Notes: a model not told the origin generated them from the sequence alone. A stretch of 64,000 bases of DNA from Ophioceras dolichostomum (GCA_003049485.1 PYST01000096.1:1-64000); one strand, 5' to 3'; counted from the first letter of the stretch, positions 1 through 11,381 are shown. Made by a program: numbers and translations.

Positions 1-504
1 GTATGCTCCCGCCAGTGCGTGTTGCGATGCCAGTCGTGATGGGTGCTCTTCTGCCAACGTTCCTGCTTCAACTGCCACCACATGCTCCAGCAGCTCGACC
101 GCCTTTGCCACCTGCCCGTTGGCCCGGTATGCTCCCGCCAGCTCGTGTTGCGATGCCAGTCGTGATGGGTGCTCTTCTGCTAACGTTCTCTCTCGGACTG
201 CCACCACATGCTCCAGCAGCTCGACTGCCTTTGCCACCTGCCCGTTGGCCTCGTATGCTCCCGCCAGTGCGTGTTGCGATGCCAGTCGTGATGGGTGCTC
301 TTCTGCTAACGTTCTCTCTCGGACTGCCACCACATGCTCCAGCAGCTCGACTGCCTTTGCCACCTGCCCGTTGGCCTGGTATGCTCCCGCCAGCGCGTGT
401 TGCGATGCTAGTCGATCAGGGTGCTCTTCTGCTAACGTTCTCTCTCGAATTGCCACCACGTGCCCCAGCAGCATGACAGCTGTGCGAGTTTGGCCGTCTG
501 CTTG
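1..504 (-). repeat. 126-bp tandem repeats encoding TPR units of the NLR
   Basis: Four head-to-tail 126-bp units lie at 1-126, 127-252, 253-378 and 379-504, and each encodes one 42-residue kinesin-light-chain-like TPR. By eye, units 127-252 and 253-378 differ at only about 3 of 126 bases. Unit 1-126 differs from them mainly around the segment that reads VRERT in the others and VEAGT here. Unit 379-504 is the divergent first repeat of the array in protein order. The array runs off the left edge, so its copy number is unknown. Confidence 0.93.
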
Positions 505-2850
505 AGAACATCTGCCCGCCCAATATCCCAGCTGACATTCTTTTTCTTGCCACTGCATCTGATATTTCTCCACTCGCAGCAAAACCAATGTATGCGGCAT
601 ATACCGTCGCCATACATCTCGGTTTTTCCAATCGTCTGACGGGAACTCATCCAGCACACGAGCAACGACGCGATCTCTTAGTACTTGTGCGTCAGCATTC
701 CTCCCAATCCTAGCTCGCATCGCCAGTCGAACAAGTCGGTGAATGTCGAACGCGCCCTCTGTCCTTCGGCGGGTAATGAATGCATACGCTTCTAGGCAGC
801 CGATTGCTTTGTCTGAAGCAAGCTCTTCTGCTGGCGGAAGGAAATCTCGAGGAATGTCTTTCTCGGCGAGAAAGCACATGTATCTCAAGAACTCTGCGGC
901 CAGTGGATCGTCCCGGGAAATGCAATCGAAAGAGACCAGCCATGTTGTAGCGACAGCTTTCATGGTCGCGGGTCCAGGGCTCAGGGTTGGGTCCTGGTAT
1001 TCCTCGTTGAGCAGGTCGTCGATCAACACTTGGTCGCTCGACTGGCAGTGCTTCAGGTACTTTGTTGTAGTCCATCCGTTCTGTTGCATACAAGCTGACG
1101 CCTGTCGGACTGCCAGTGGCAGGTGGCATAAGAGATTGAGCAGAGCCGCCGTCGCTTGTCGGTCTTGCAGCTGGCTGTCATCTAACCCGTTGCGCAGTAT
1201 TTCCTCAGACTCTTCTACGCTCATTTGAGTGACGGTGACGATGTTTTGTTTCTCAATGCCCAGGCGCGTAGCAGCCTTGTGGTCCCGTGTTGTGAACAAG
1301 ATCGAGCCTGTCCGGCAGAATGGAAGATGCTCCATAAGCTCGTCGCGATCAAAAAGCAACGTTTTATCATCGGCGTTATCGATAATCAACAGCCAGCTTC
1401 CTGCGTCTTCTCGACTCAGTGCCGTTTTTACATGCGACTTGACGTCTGCTTTGGGGTCGTTGATTTCCTCGATCTTGAGCTGCTGGCCGATTTTGCGGTA
1501 GTCGTTCTCGAAAGTCGTTGCGTTGATGGCAGAGACCCAAAACACTGAGCAGGCCGGGTGCTCATTACGAACTTGGTAGACAGCTTGCAGCGCAATCTGG
1601 GTCTTTCCAATTCCTCCCAGTCCCTCGAGGACAGTCCGTTGGCAGTCGTCCTTTACGGCGGTGGGAGGTATCCTTGCGAGGAGCTGGTCAAGAATGTCTT
1701 TGCGACCAACGAACGACTTATTGCGCCCAAATGGGACGATGAAGGAGCGCATATGAGAGGCTTGATACGTTAGGTCTCAAGTTTTAAAGGAAACCAAAAG
1801 AAAATCGAATCAGCTACGTCAAGCAGCACTTGTTTGAACTGACTAAACAACAAATGGGAAAATCTTACTAGTTGGGTTTTCCATCTTGGGTTCCTCTTGG
1901 ACAGCATTAGGTGGGATTTTGTGAAGAAGATCACTTGCGTATGCGGCAGCTACCATGGCTGCATAGCCCTGCCAGTCCTTATTTTTGTGCGTATCGCAGT
2001 AGTCGCAGATGCCGCGGATGACTAGACACTTGAAGCCGGTGTTCATTAGACCCGCTGCCTCCATTTCGAAGCAGAGGACCCCTTTGTGCTCTGCGTGCCA
2101 GTCTCGATCATAGGCGTCCTTGAGAAGAGTGTTTCCCGAGGCGATCAGTCCATAATGCACTGTCGAGACGTCGTCAATCTCGTAGTCTCGTGCTTGCCTC
2201 TCGAAGATGCGCCCCTCGGCACACACCTGACTGCAGCGACCGCCCTCGTCATGGTGTAGGACGTCGGAAGCGTATAAGACGTCTGCCATGGTCGGACGAC
2301 CGTGCTTCTTGAGAAGCCTAGGGTACTTGGCCAGGACCTTGGTTACCTGGTCATCAAGGCCGTTGCCATCCTGCTCGTGATCCGTACGTAAATCCTGTAA
2401 CGCCGTAAGCAGCAACCGGGGCGGCTTATCCAAGTGTGCGGTCGGCTGGAACTCGCGGCCCTGAATGTTCTTTCCGTAGTCATACTGAACGACTCCGCTA
2501 TGGCTCGGGCCGGGCTCGCTGACGACGACGTCGCCGAGACGGATATCACGTTGCTTGGTGGGGGCTCCACCGCCGATGCCGACCAGTAGGCCAAATTGAA
2601 TGTGGGGAAAGCTGCGGCGCATATTCTCGGCAACGCTCGCTGCGGATGCTGTGCCGTACTCCCCGGCGGGAAGGACGGCCATGACGACGTTATGGCCATT
2701 GATGGATCCGAGCTTGTAGGTGTTGTCATCATTTGCGTCTTTTGTTTGAAGAGGGCCGTGGTCATCTTGGAGGAAGAGGCGCGAGGCAGCGAACTCGACC
2801 TGGAGCGCGCAGATCCAACCAATAGTATATTTGCGAGAAGAGCCTGACAT
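1..2850 (-). CDS. NLR-type receptor: nucleoside phosphorylase domain, NB-ARC, TPR repeats (3' end outside window)
   Basis: Two exons are visible: 2850-1869 and 1760 to beyond base 1, with a 108-nt intron (GTAAGA donor, CTAAC branch, CAAG acceptor) that keeps the frame. Residues 1 to about 320 form a PNP_UDP-type nucleoside phosphorylase domain (GIGGGAP, FEMEAAGLMN, RGICDYCDTHKN). The NB-ARC ATPase follows, with FVGRKDIL, P-loop GLGGIGKTQ (K380), Walker B LLIIDNADD, GSILFTTRD, the GxP-like LPLA and FDIHRLVRLAMR. From about residue 745 there are 42-residue TPR units. At least 914 residues lie in the window. Proteins of this architecture are fungal counterparts of NLR immune receptors: ligand binding by the repeats is thought to trigger NTP-dependent oligomerisation and signalling by the N-terminal domain. 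The start at 2850 is chosen because the family usually begins just before a YTIGWICAL-like motif. An in-frame ATG at 2886 would add 12 residues. The ligand is unknown. Confidence 0.92.
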
Positions 2851-4000
2851 AATGAGAGAGGTATATGGGCATGGTAGATTGGCCAAGACGTATTATATGA
2901 TTCTAGAGGGGTCAACCCCAAGAGGTGGAGAGAAAGGAAAAAAGAAAATGAAGCTAAAAAGGCCAAAGAATAAACTATGCTTAGATATAGGACAGAAGAC
3001 ATTCTCCAAGGTAGAAGCAAAAGGCTGAACAAAAATTGGGCAAGCCAAGCAGGCAGAAATGGTGTCAATTTTTTGGGGGGTGCATGGAATGCAAGCTACT
3101 GAGCGTAGGAGACGATACCACTGGGCGTTATTGTCCAAATGATGGAGGTGCGGAAAATTTGCCCATTGGTCGTCAATACATATGGCTTTCTTCGAAGAGG
3201 TGTGGGATGGAGCTGATGTGGTCGCGTTGTGCCGATTCCTCTCCATGGTGCTTGTAGTGGGCTGTGGCAAGCGGTGCACGCGTTTGCAATTCGCAGAGGG
3301 AAGTGACGATCGAAATCCGAACGCTTCTGTCCACTGCTGAAGGCTGTTAGGGCGAATAGTGCAAGTCGCGATTAACTGTCATATACCTACTGTGCTCTTC
3401 TCATCAAGCCTCTGATGGCTTTTAACAATGGCCAGCGCCTTGTTATGCCGGGTGGGTGTGCTGATGGCCAGTGATACTCGCTGTCGGTGCAAGTCGAGAA
3501 AAGCGCGTGTTGATTGTGCTGACTGATGATCACCAATCATCAGAGTTGTTGACCGCAAAGCCTCGACTGACCACGAGGCTCTAGCCAAGTCACAACATCA
3601 ACGACTACGTCAACGATTGCCTCAGTCAATGTCATCGACTTTCCACCTCTCGCTGTACTTAAGGAGAGGGACTCTCCCTCTGCCTCTTCCATAGAACCTA
3701 GCTTAGAACATATGAAGAATTGAACCTGCTTTGGCAACCCCCTCTCATAACGCACGCGTGCAATCGCTTTCTACCTGGGCCTTCCAACAGCTAGCGCCCC
3801 TGAAAAAAAAGGCGCGGTGACCTGATGTTTCGACGTCACCAACTGGGGGTCTTGAGCAATCTCATGAACGCCCTCGTAAAAAATAACAGGCTCATCAGCA
3901 ATCTCCACGGGTCTTCAGCCGTACCTGAAACTGTTTAGACAAAAGAAAACAGCCCGTGTTGCTCCATGGACCCAAAAACGATCGCAATCGCCCAGGCCTC
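2851..4000. other. Intergenic spacer, no gene seen
   Basis: Only short out-of-context frames lacking family signatures are present. The part next to 2850 is the upstream region of the NLR. It is A-rich at 2935-2975, and there is a short G run near 3075. I see no RNA gene or mobile element. Confidence 0.5.
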
Positions 4001-5006
4001 TCACACTCTCGCACGGCCCCCGCGGGTGGCGGGGTAATCCGGAGTCTGGAACTGCTCCCTCACGAGGTAAGGTTCCGCCGGCCACCCCCGCCGGATCTGG
4101 TTGCCCACGATCCGGATGCCGCGGGCCCTGTTGATGGCCTCGATCGTGGCGTCGGGATCGCTGCGGCGCTTGCGAAGCGGGTCAATGGGAAGGCAGGTGG
4201 GGGGCATCGGCAGGGCACAGACGTCGCCGTAGACGTAGGTGCCGCTGCCGACGCCCTTGGCAATGTCCTCTTGGCGGCGGCGCTCCGCAGCCGATCGGGG
4301 TGGGACCCAGTACGAGCCCCGGCGCGGCTCCTGGTTGCGGGGGTTCTTGATCTTCTCCGCGGCCGCGTTGTAGGCTCGATCCTCTGGGGTCTCGAACACC
4401 TGCGAGTACGTCCTAGTGGGCTGAGCCGGCATAGGGGGTGTCCGAAGCGTGCCTGTTCGCGGCTCTTCGCTGATGGCGTGCTCAGCCTTCGCCTCGTTCT
4501 CGGCATCGCGGACGGTCGGGGTCGGGGGCAATGGCTTGTCCAGTCGGGCCGCTCCGTCCTGGGCATCGACGGTGGAGAAATTATTCTGCTGCGAGGAACG
4601 CTCGTCAGCTTTCTGGGAGTGCGAGAAGTTGAAGGCGTGGAAGGAACCTTGGAAGGACCCTCCGACTCCGGTGTCTCAGAGCCGCAACGGATCCTGCTGA
4701 CCACCGCCGCCGCACGCCTCCAATAGACCAGCTACTCGCCGAGGAGGAAGACTCTGGCCTGGCGAGGGGCGTCTTGGAAGATTCCCGCCGAGCCCTCGCA
4801 CCCTCGGTCAGATAGAGCTGCTTCAGCTCCTCGTATGTCTGGGTTCGAATGGTGCCGCCACCAGACAGAGCGAGGTCGAGGAAGAGCTCTGAGCCTTGGG
4901 CCTGGGGTGCCTCGTTCACGTGAGACTTCTCGTTCTTGTCCAGCTTGTCGGCCACGCCTCGAAAGAACCGTGGCTAGGTGGTATCGTTGGGGATGTTGTG
5001 CTTCAT
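4001..5006 (-). CDS. Uncharacterised protein with unresolved or broken 5' end
   Basis: I do not recognise this family. A coding stretch reads from about 4973 leftward (RFFRGVADKLDKNEKS..., then EELKQLYLTEG). It must change frame to join NTGVGGSFQGSFHAFNF..., which continues to the stop at 4001. A GTAGCT donor near 4731 and a TGAG acceptor near 4670 would join them in frame (about 63 nt), although the acceptor is atypical and I see no clear branch site. The product of about 320 residues is Ser/Pro/Arg-rich and hydrophilic, with no membrane segment; its C-terminal part (YNAAAEKIKNPRNQEPRRGSY, then TIEAINRARGIRIVG) looks the most protein-like. The only nearby ATG, at 5006, meets an in-frame TAG at 4976-4974 after ten codons. 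Either an unseen upstream exon supplies the start or the allele is decaying. It is divergent from the gene at 5931. Confidence 0.5.
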
Positions 5007-5930
5007 TGTGAGCGTGCGTTAACTAGTTTGAGCAGTTAGTAGTACTGTCAAAGTTGTTAGTCGAGATTAGTTGTTGTGCTAGTGTACAACGGTATCGCCT
5101 TAACGAAGTTGCTGTCGAAGCTAGCAAATGATATGGTAGATGTGAATTGCTGGGTTGAGGTTTGAATGTGTGTTCGGGATTACAGCCACAGTCGAATCTG
5201 GGACATCGGAGACACCGAGGGTGGCAATTTTATAGAGTCTAGAGCCCGGGAGATGGCCATTGTCCACCTGGAGCTGGACCGGGAAGAAAGGTATTGCCCT
5301 CACAAAAGCGACATGGCCAGCGAAGAGGGGGGAGGTGCCTCTTATCAATTGCTCTGTCCACTGAGACAAAGACGGGCCGTGCATTTGCTGTTGTTTCTTT
5401 GTTCCCCCCGAGGAGTGACAAAGACGGTGTACTAGCAGAGACAAGACAATTGTCAAAGGGACTAGGGACAAGGCAACATAGAGGATGGCATGTCTCCCTT
5501 TGTCCCCCATTATCACCCTTTTGTGAGGTAGCTTAAAACGCAAGATCCTTCCCCAGCTCCGCAGCAAAGGCCGGGAGAAAACCTGGCTTGTTTCACCAAA
5601 CCCTGAAGCCTGTGGAATAGACTACAGGGGCAGAACGGACCGGATTTGAGCCTGGCCTGGAAGCAAGCAGACAGAGAAAGAGGCAGACAGAAGGCACTGT
5701 GACTGACAAGACAAGTCCTTTATTCGACAGGACCTGCAGGACTTGCCTTGACAGAGAACACGACCAGTCCCAACACTGTCCGCTTCGAATCATCCTCCGT
5801 TTCCGTTCCCGTTTCGGTTTCCCAGATCACAACCTCACCTCTAGGCTTCAGACACACTCACGCACCCCCGATAACAGAAGGCTCGCAAGAGAGGCGAGAG
5901 ACGAGAGGTTAGGATACCAGGTCAGCCAAC
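5007..5930. promoter_or_regulatory. Divergent promoter region between the two uncharacterised genes
   Basis: On the minus strand there is a TATAAAAT element at 5227-5234. Downstream of it is a textbook 3' splice site (TACTAAC branch, then AACTAG ending near 5027). Together they suggest that the leftward gene has a leader intron. A 148-codon open frame at 5121-5567 with one hydrophobic segment overlaps this TATA element and is not called. The right half leads into CCAACATG at 5931. Confidence 0.4.
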
Positions 5931-8082
5931 ATGTGTAAGCGTGTCCCCAGCACTGTGGCCCAGGGCAAGATTGCCCACTGCCAGACTTACAGAGACCAGC
6001 AGGACAGCTGCCGGGTGATCTGCTGTGGTAGCAGGGCCGACCACTGCGGCAACCTCACCGACATGCGGGACACACACATCAGCCAGCCCCAGCCGATGAC
6101 GTACGCTCCGAACCCGCCGATGATGTACGTTCAAGCTCCTCCGGCCCAAGCCAGGGCCAACCTCAACGATGCGTTCTTCACCCGTGTCCCGCCCAGCCGG
6201 AGCGCCCGCGACTTCCGTGAGGTGCCCCGTATGACCACCCGCCCCCGCTTAGCGGAGGGTGAGCCCTCGATGCCACGCCCGCCGTCCAGGGCCCACGTCT
6301 CGACTGGCACAACCCGTGTGCGGTCCGAGCGTGGCAGCGGCAGGGCGGCGGACTACCGAGAGGGACACCACAACGCATCGGGTAAGTCCTGCACTCACTC
6401 CTCCAAACAAATACGACTGCACTACTGACCGCCACGGCCGGGACAGGGCGCCGTCGCTCTCCCGCAGCAACGCCCACCGTGGGCGAGGCCGCGGTGAGTC
6501 CAACGCGCCCATCAGCGTCCCACCCCTTCCAACGAAGGACAATTTCGAGCATCGGTCCCGGTCCGCAAGCAGGTCTGCTCCTGCCACCAGCCGCCGCCCC
6601 ACCGTCGCCAGGGACGGAGAAGAGAAGCGCATCCACCGCAAGCAGGGCGGTGCGCTTCCCCACGTGCCAGACGCCCAGCTATCGCGCAGCGAGGAGCGCA
6701 GGGAGCAGATGTACAAGACCCTAGACGGTAAGTTCGAGAAGTCCCTGAAGAAGGCGTCCACTCGTCCGCCGCGCGTCGGACATGGCGCTCCGTCGACTTC
6801 AGCCGCGCGGTCCGGGTCCAGGGCGGTCGAGCCCCCCTCCATGGTGCCCCGTGGAAGCAGCAAGAACTTCAAATCATCATCGAAGTCGGGCTCGGGCTCG
6901 AGCGCGGCCCGAAACGAGAACGATACCAAGCGGGAGCTCATGCGCCCCGCGCCGCTCAACCTCGAGCGCGCCCGCCACATCGCCGAATCGAAGCACCCGC
7001 AACTGCGGTACGCCGTCGCCTCATCGGTCAAGATGCTCGAGTTCGCTGATGCCCAGCAGCAGCAACAGCAGCAGCAACAGCAGCAGCGCCAGCTTCCCGC
7101 CCCTCCTCCCCCTTCCCCGACCACAACCACCACCTCGACGGCGCTGATCAAGGCCCCCTGCTCAGCCGTGGTCGAGGCCTTCCCCGCCTTCCCCACCTAC
7201 ATCTCCTCCCCCACCTTCCCGTCTCTCGAAGAGCCGACGGCGCCCAAGCCCAAGGCCCGCGCCGCGATCGAGGCCCTCGCCTTCGTCGACTACACCGAGG
7301 AGGACATGTCGCGCGACCTCGTCCTGCGCCGCCACATCGCGACGCCCGCCTTCGTCTCCCGCCTCAGCGACGGCGAGGACACACCCATCCTGACCATCGA
7401 TTCCGCGCTCGCCCGCGGCTTCAGCGGCGGATTCGGCATAGGCTTAGCCGTGGGCATGGGCATGGGTGTCGGCACCAACGGCGGCGGGCCCACGCTGCCG
7501 CCCCCTCCACCTCCGCCGGTTGCGAGATCTATCCCTCTGCCTACGTCTCTGCCTACGCTGCAGACAAAGACAGACACACAAATGCAGATCTCCCTCTCGC
7601 AACCAGCGCAAATCCTGCACCCCACGCTTCGCACGCCCCGCTTCCAAGAACACTTCCCCGACTCCGCCTCCTACAAGCCGTACCGTCCCGGCGCCACTAC
7701 TCACTCCAACCCCACCTCCAGCCCCGACCCGGTAGCCGTGGCGATGGCCCTGCCCACGGCCACGCCGACGCCGGCGCAGACGTCGCAGCAGCTCAAGCGC
7801 ATGCAGATCCAAGCTTTGCAGCACCGCGCCGCGCGGCCGACCGAGGAGGAGGAGGAGCTGGAGCGGCTGCGGGAGGCGAAGCAGGCAGCGCAGGCCGCCA
7901 CGACGCGCAACAGGCGCGCCCTGACGATGGATAAGGTCCGCGACGCGATCCCGAACATCTTCAACGGCGGCAGGCGCGTCAAGTCACCTGAGGACTTTGT
8001 GAGCCGTGATGCTGCGCTTGTGGAGAGGGGGGAGATCGCGCCTGAGGCTGTGCGTGGGGGGCGGCCTTCGGAGGACAGGTAG
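5931..8082 (+). CDS. Uncharacterised low-complexity protein, polyQ and proline-rich
   Basis: I do not recognise the family. The start at 5931 has a good fungal context (GCCAACATG). Proposed exons are 5931-6381, 6447-6493 and 6538-8082. The first intron is convincing (GTAAGT, CTGAC, ACAG). The second is only 44 nt (GTGAGT to CGAAG) but is needed to reconcile the frames. The product is about 680 residues. Residues 1-50 are Cys-rich (seven cysteines). The middle is Arg/Ser-rich and disordered. A glutamine tract is encoded at 7054-7086, followed by a Pro/Thr tract, an LPPPPPPP stretch, and near the C-terminus a charged helix (TEEEEELERLREAKQAAQ). There is no catalytic motif. A disordered regulatory or scaffold role is possible but unsupported. 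An alternative is a different splicing pattern around 6382-6540. Confidence 0.6.
7054..7086 (+). repeat. CAG/CAA tract encoding polyglutamine
   Basis: Eleven glutamine codons, mixed CAG and CAA, lie in frame in the uncharacterised gene. The tract is likely to vary in length between strains. Confidence 0.9.
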
Positions 8083-9246
8083 GAAGGACGTCTGTTTTTT
8101 TCCCGGACCTGACTGAGTGGTTAGGATAGGTTGGTGGTACCGGAGGTATGGTAGGTTTGAGGGGGGTGGGTAGGTCAAGGTGCCTCCGCCCCCCTGCCTC
8201 GAGCCTCATCTCCATCATCGCATCCCCCGGTGGCCTTTCTTTTCCAACGCAAGCGATACCCTTTAGAGATGTATGCCGGATCATTGTTGTTTCTTTGTCT
8301 TTTTTTTTCATTTTTTCCCCCGGTTGTTAAGGTAGGCAGGCAGGCAAGCGCCCTTTATCCCCGATTATGGTGGCTCTTGTAACGATCTCTCTTAGTGGAG
8401 AGAGAGGTTAGCAGGTTTATCAACGAAATTACAAGTGTAAAATTTCTCCTCTGAAAAAGGATACGAGGGAAAATAAAGTTCAGCTAATCCAGCAGTTTGA
8501 GTGAGAGCGACGTGTCAATTTTCTCATGTTTTTGCGAAGATACCTATACTACATTGTGCTGGGCTTGGGGACCATGACTATTAGTTCTGATGCTCGCGAA
8601 TGTTGTCATGTTGGGGACTGACCACAGACAGAGAAACGCCCTAGTTTTGTGACATTTTCGTCTTTTTTGTCTTTCTTTTTCTTTTTCTTTTGCTCCAACT
8701 CCATGCTTCCTCGAAGGATGTTATAGGCTCCCAGTGTAATTTTCAACAAACACCGACCCGGCCAGTACAGCGGCTGATCCTCGACGGCTTTCCCTGCCCT
8801 GATCCGTTCTGGTAACTCCTTGGTAGATGGGAAGAATACCCAAATAGTGCGCCCTCGTTGTGGGTGTCTGATCTCATCATCAGCAGCGTTGTTTTCAGAT
8901 CCGTCCATCCAGTAACTCGGCCAACCAATCAGCCATCCATCCATCCGCCTTAAGAGTCCTCAAAATAGGCTCGGCCCTTTGAGGAAAAAAAGGGGCCTTT
9001 CTCCTTTCGGCCCCGGAGCCAGAAGGGAATACGGAAGAGGGTAGTCCTCGATTGGGCCAAAGGAATTTGAACGAAGCTTTCCTGTCCATCCTCCATTTGT
9101 TCGTTCAACATCATTCAGGCAAGAGGTGCTCATGAAAGCAATATCCTCCCGTTCATAAAATACTGCCTCAGACAGGAGAAGGCAGGTTCCCCTTTCTCGT
9201 CGTGGCTTGCTTGGCTTGGCTCTGGTCGCTGCCACTCGGCCCGGGC
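8083..9246. other. Convergent intergenic spacer
   Basis: This holds the 3' flanks of the gene ending at 8082 and of MPO1 on the other strand. It includes pyrimidine-rich runs near 8290-8325 and 8660-8690 and no supportable coding region. Confidence 0.5.
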
Positions 9247-10140
9247 CTAGTTCGCTTTCCCGTTCTTTGCAGCAGCAGCAGCGGCTTCCTTGCTAGCCTT
9301 AAACTTGGCAATCTCCTTCTGGACGGCCAGACGAACGCGGCCCTGCAGCTCCTGCCTGTACCCCAAGAAGAAGAGCAGCTCGAGCCAGACGAACAGCGGG
9401 GCCAGGAAGATGGCCTGTAGAACGTTATCGAGCAAAGCCGGAGCCCGACCCTCGAAAGCGCCGTGGCCGATGAACTGCAGTATCCAGCAGACGATGTGTA
9501 CGGCGGCCGCGACCTTGTTGGTCGTCACCCGGTCCACCTCGAGGAAATGGTTGCCAGCGCCGGCGCCGGCGAGGCATATCCCCGCTAGAAGAGTCCCCGC
9601 CACGGGCTCGAGGAGGAGGTAGAGCCCTCCCCAGGTCAGGGCTGCTATTGTTCCGAGTGTGGGCTCGAGGTTGGGCAGTACCATCCAGCTTGGCATGTAG
9701 AACAAGGGTCCCGTGTTGGAGGCCTGGTGTGTGTACCGAAGAAGTTCGGGTTTGTTGGTGTCAGCCAGCCAACTCGATCAGTGGGTGCGGGTGCGAGGAC
9801 AGCGAGGGCGAGGATAGAAAAAGGAGGAGGAGCAGTGTGGCATCTTCTTGTCGAGGCAATAGGCAAGGGCTATCATGTTGGCAGCAGTTGATGGTCGCGT
9901 ACTAGTGTGAACCCGGAGAAGAGGATCAGGGGCACGCACACCATGTGAATGGCGACGTTGACCGGGTTGGAGTGGTAGGCACCGTACTAATCACATGTTC
10001 CGTCGATATCGTCAGCACTAGGGTGAGAACCTTACACAGCGCTCTGTCGAGCGGAGAAGTGGTAGGTGGGGGATGGAGGGTAAGGAGAGGGAGGAGGAGC
10101 AACATACGAAGGTGAGGTGTTTTTCCAGGTCGAGCGACAT
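9247..10140 (-). CDS. MPO1: Mpo1-like ER 2-hydroxy fatty acid dioxygenase (DUF962 family)
   Basis: Three exons, 10140-10108, 9986-9903 and 9723-9247, join in phase to give 197 residues; yeast Mpo1 is of similar size. Introns are 9987-10107 (GTATGT...TTAG) and 9724-9902 (GTACGC...CCAG). The family motifs are intact: YGAYHSNPVNVAIH with HMVCVPLILFSG in exon 2, then NTGPLFYMPSW, and in exon 3 FIGHGAFEGRAPALLDN followed by APLFVWLELLFFLGYR. The His residues of HSNPxN, the following IH and GHG match those thought to hold the iron. Several hydrophobic helices and a Lys/Ala-rich tail fit an ER multipass protein. In yeast, Mpo1 carries out the Fe(II)-dependent alpha-oxidation of 2-hydroxypalmitate in phytosphingosine breakdown, and the same role is inferred here. 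It is divergent from RPB7. Confidence 0.93.
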
Positions 10141-11381
10141 GGTTGCGGCTGCGGCCCGACTACCGTTTCCAGTAGAGATGGGAGATGGAGTCGTCGCGAG
10201 CGAGCCGATCGTGTATAAACCTCTCGTGGGACAGGTTATGTCAACAAGTCGCCGAGCCGCCTGCTTCAGTTGGGCGGGATTGATACTGGCGTAAGTTGTA
10301 CGGAGTGGGGTTGATGTTGACAATATGGTTCTCGATGTCTACTCGGAAAGACAGTGGTTGTGCTACGGTGTACTGGTCGTGTGGGCCGCGGCAGTCGTGG
10401 GAGTCGTGGAAGCTAGAGGCCAGAGAGCTCGGATAGGAGGTACCTGAAGTAGTAGGGCCTTGGTACGGAGATACTCTCGTGGTAGGCAAGGAGCGTCAAG
10501 GGCCGAAGGAGTGAGCAAGTTCGTTCGTTTACGGCTCGTTGTTTGTTACTCCTTGTTCGACGAGAAACTTTCTCTTTGGGCTTTGTGCCTCGAATGTGGG
10601 TCGCTGCCGTCGCCGTTGCCGTCGGCGGCTGCTGTGGGGTGACGTGGAGGATCAATTGGTGTGCCGAGCGATCAGGGGAATCTCACTCCTTGTTGCTGCC
10701 GGCATCCGTGCACGTGCCATTTGCCATTCGCGATCGGCCATCAAAGACCCACACATCGTGACCACCACTCAGGCAGACGAAGCATTTCATCATCACAGCG
10801 CATCACGGTATCAGCCAAGGTCATTAACCTCAACACCTCCTGCACGATACTGCGCACCAGGAGGTCGATATTCTCTATTCTTTGGGGTGACTTACTGCCG
10901 ACCCCGCTGCGTGGCCGACCACGCCTTTTGACCTTAAAAAATCGGTCCCAGGTGGTAGTAGGTAGGAAGCCCCCTCCCTTCTCTTCCGCGCCATCCAACT
11001 TTTTGCGCCTCAACCAGATTTGCCCACGTCGCTCAACAATTGTTGCAGAGCAGCTTGCTTGAGCCTCGGCCGTGGCTCTGCCTGCCCGCCTCCGCGAAGC
11101 CTCCTTCGATCGAACCGACGGATCGTTTGCCAGTCGATATTCGTTTGCGCGATCGTTCGTGCTCGGTCCGCGTATTATCACAACCTCACCAGTCGCAACC
11201 AGTCGCCAACCAACTCTAGCTTGCCAGAGTGGTGCGTAAGCAGCCTCTGAGACCGGCGAGAGGCGAGCGGCGAGCGGCGAACGGCTCGCATACCGTCGGC
11301 GCGCGGAGCTGCCTAACGGCCTCGTTCTATCCCATCCGAAAAGTAGCGAGCTTCGACGAGTCGACGGCAAAGCAGAGCAGG
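10141..11381. promoter_or_regulatory. Bidirectional promoter region MPO1 / RPB7
   Basis: This is the 1.24-kb divergent spacer between two housekeeping genes. A TATA-like GTATAAAC lies at 10211-10218, about 70 nt upstream of the MPO1 start. The RPB7 side has an in-frame open leader from 11229 without a convincing coding signature, so it is treated as 5' UTR. Other open frames here are chance. Confidence 0.4.

Noticed and set aside
3956..4726. 256-codon plus-strand frame over the uncharacterised gene at 4001-5006
   Set aside because: It runs opposite the minus-strand frame, which looks more protein-like, and shows no recognisable domain.
5121..5567. 148-codon minus-strand frame with one membrane-like segment
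   Set aside because: It overlaps a TATA element and lies upstream of a leader splice site. Its C-terminal half reads like untranslated sequence.
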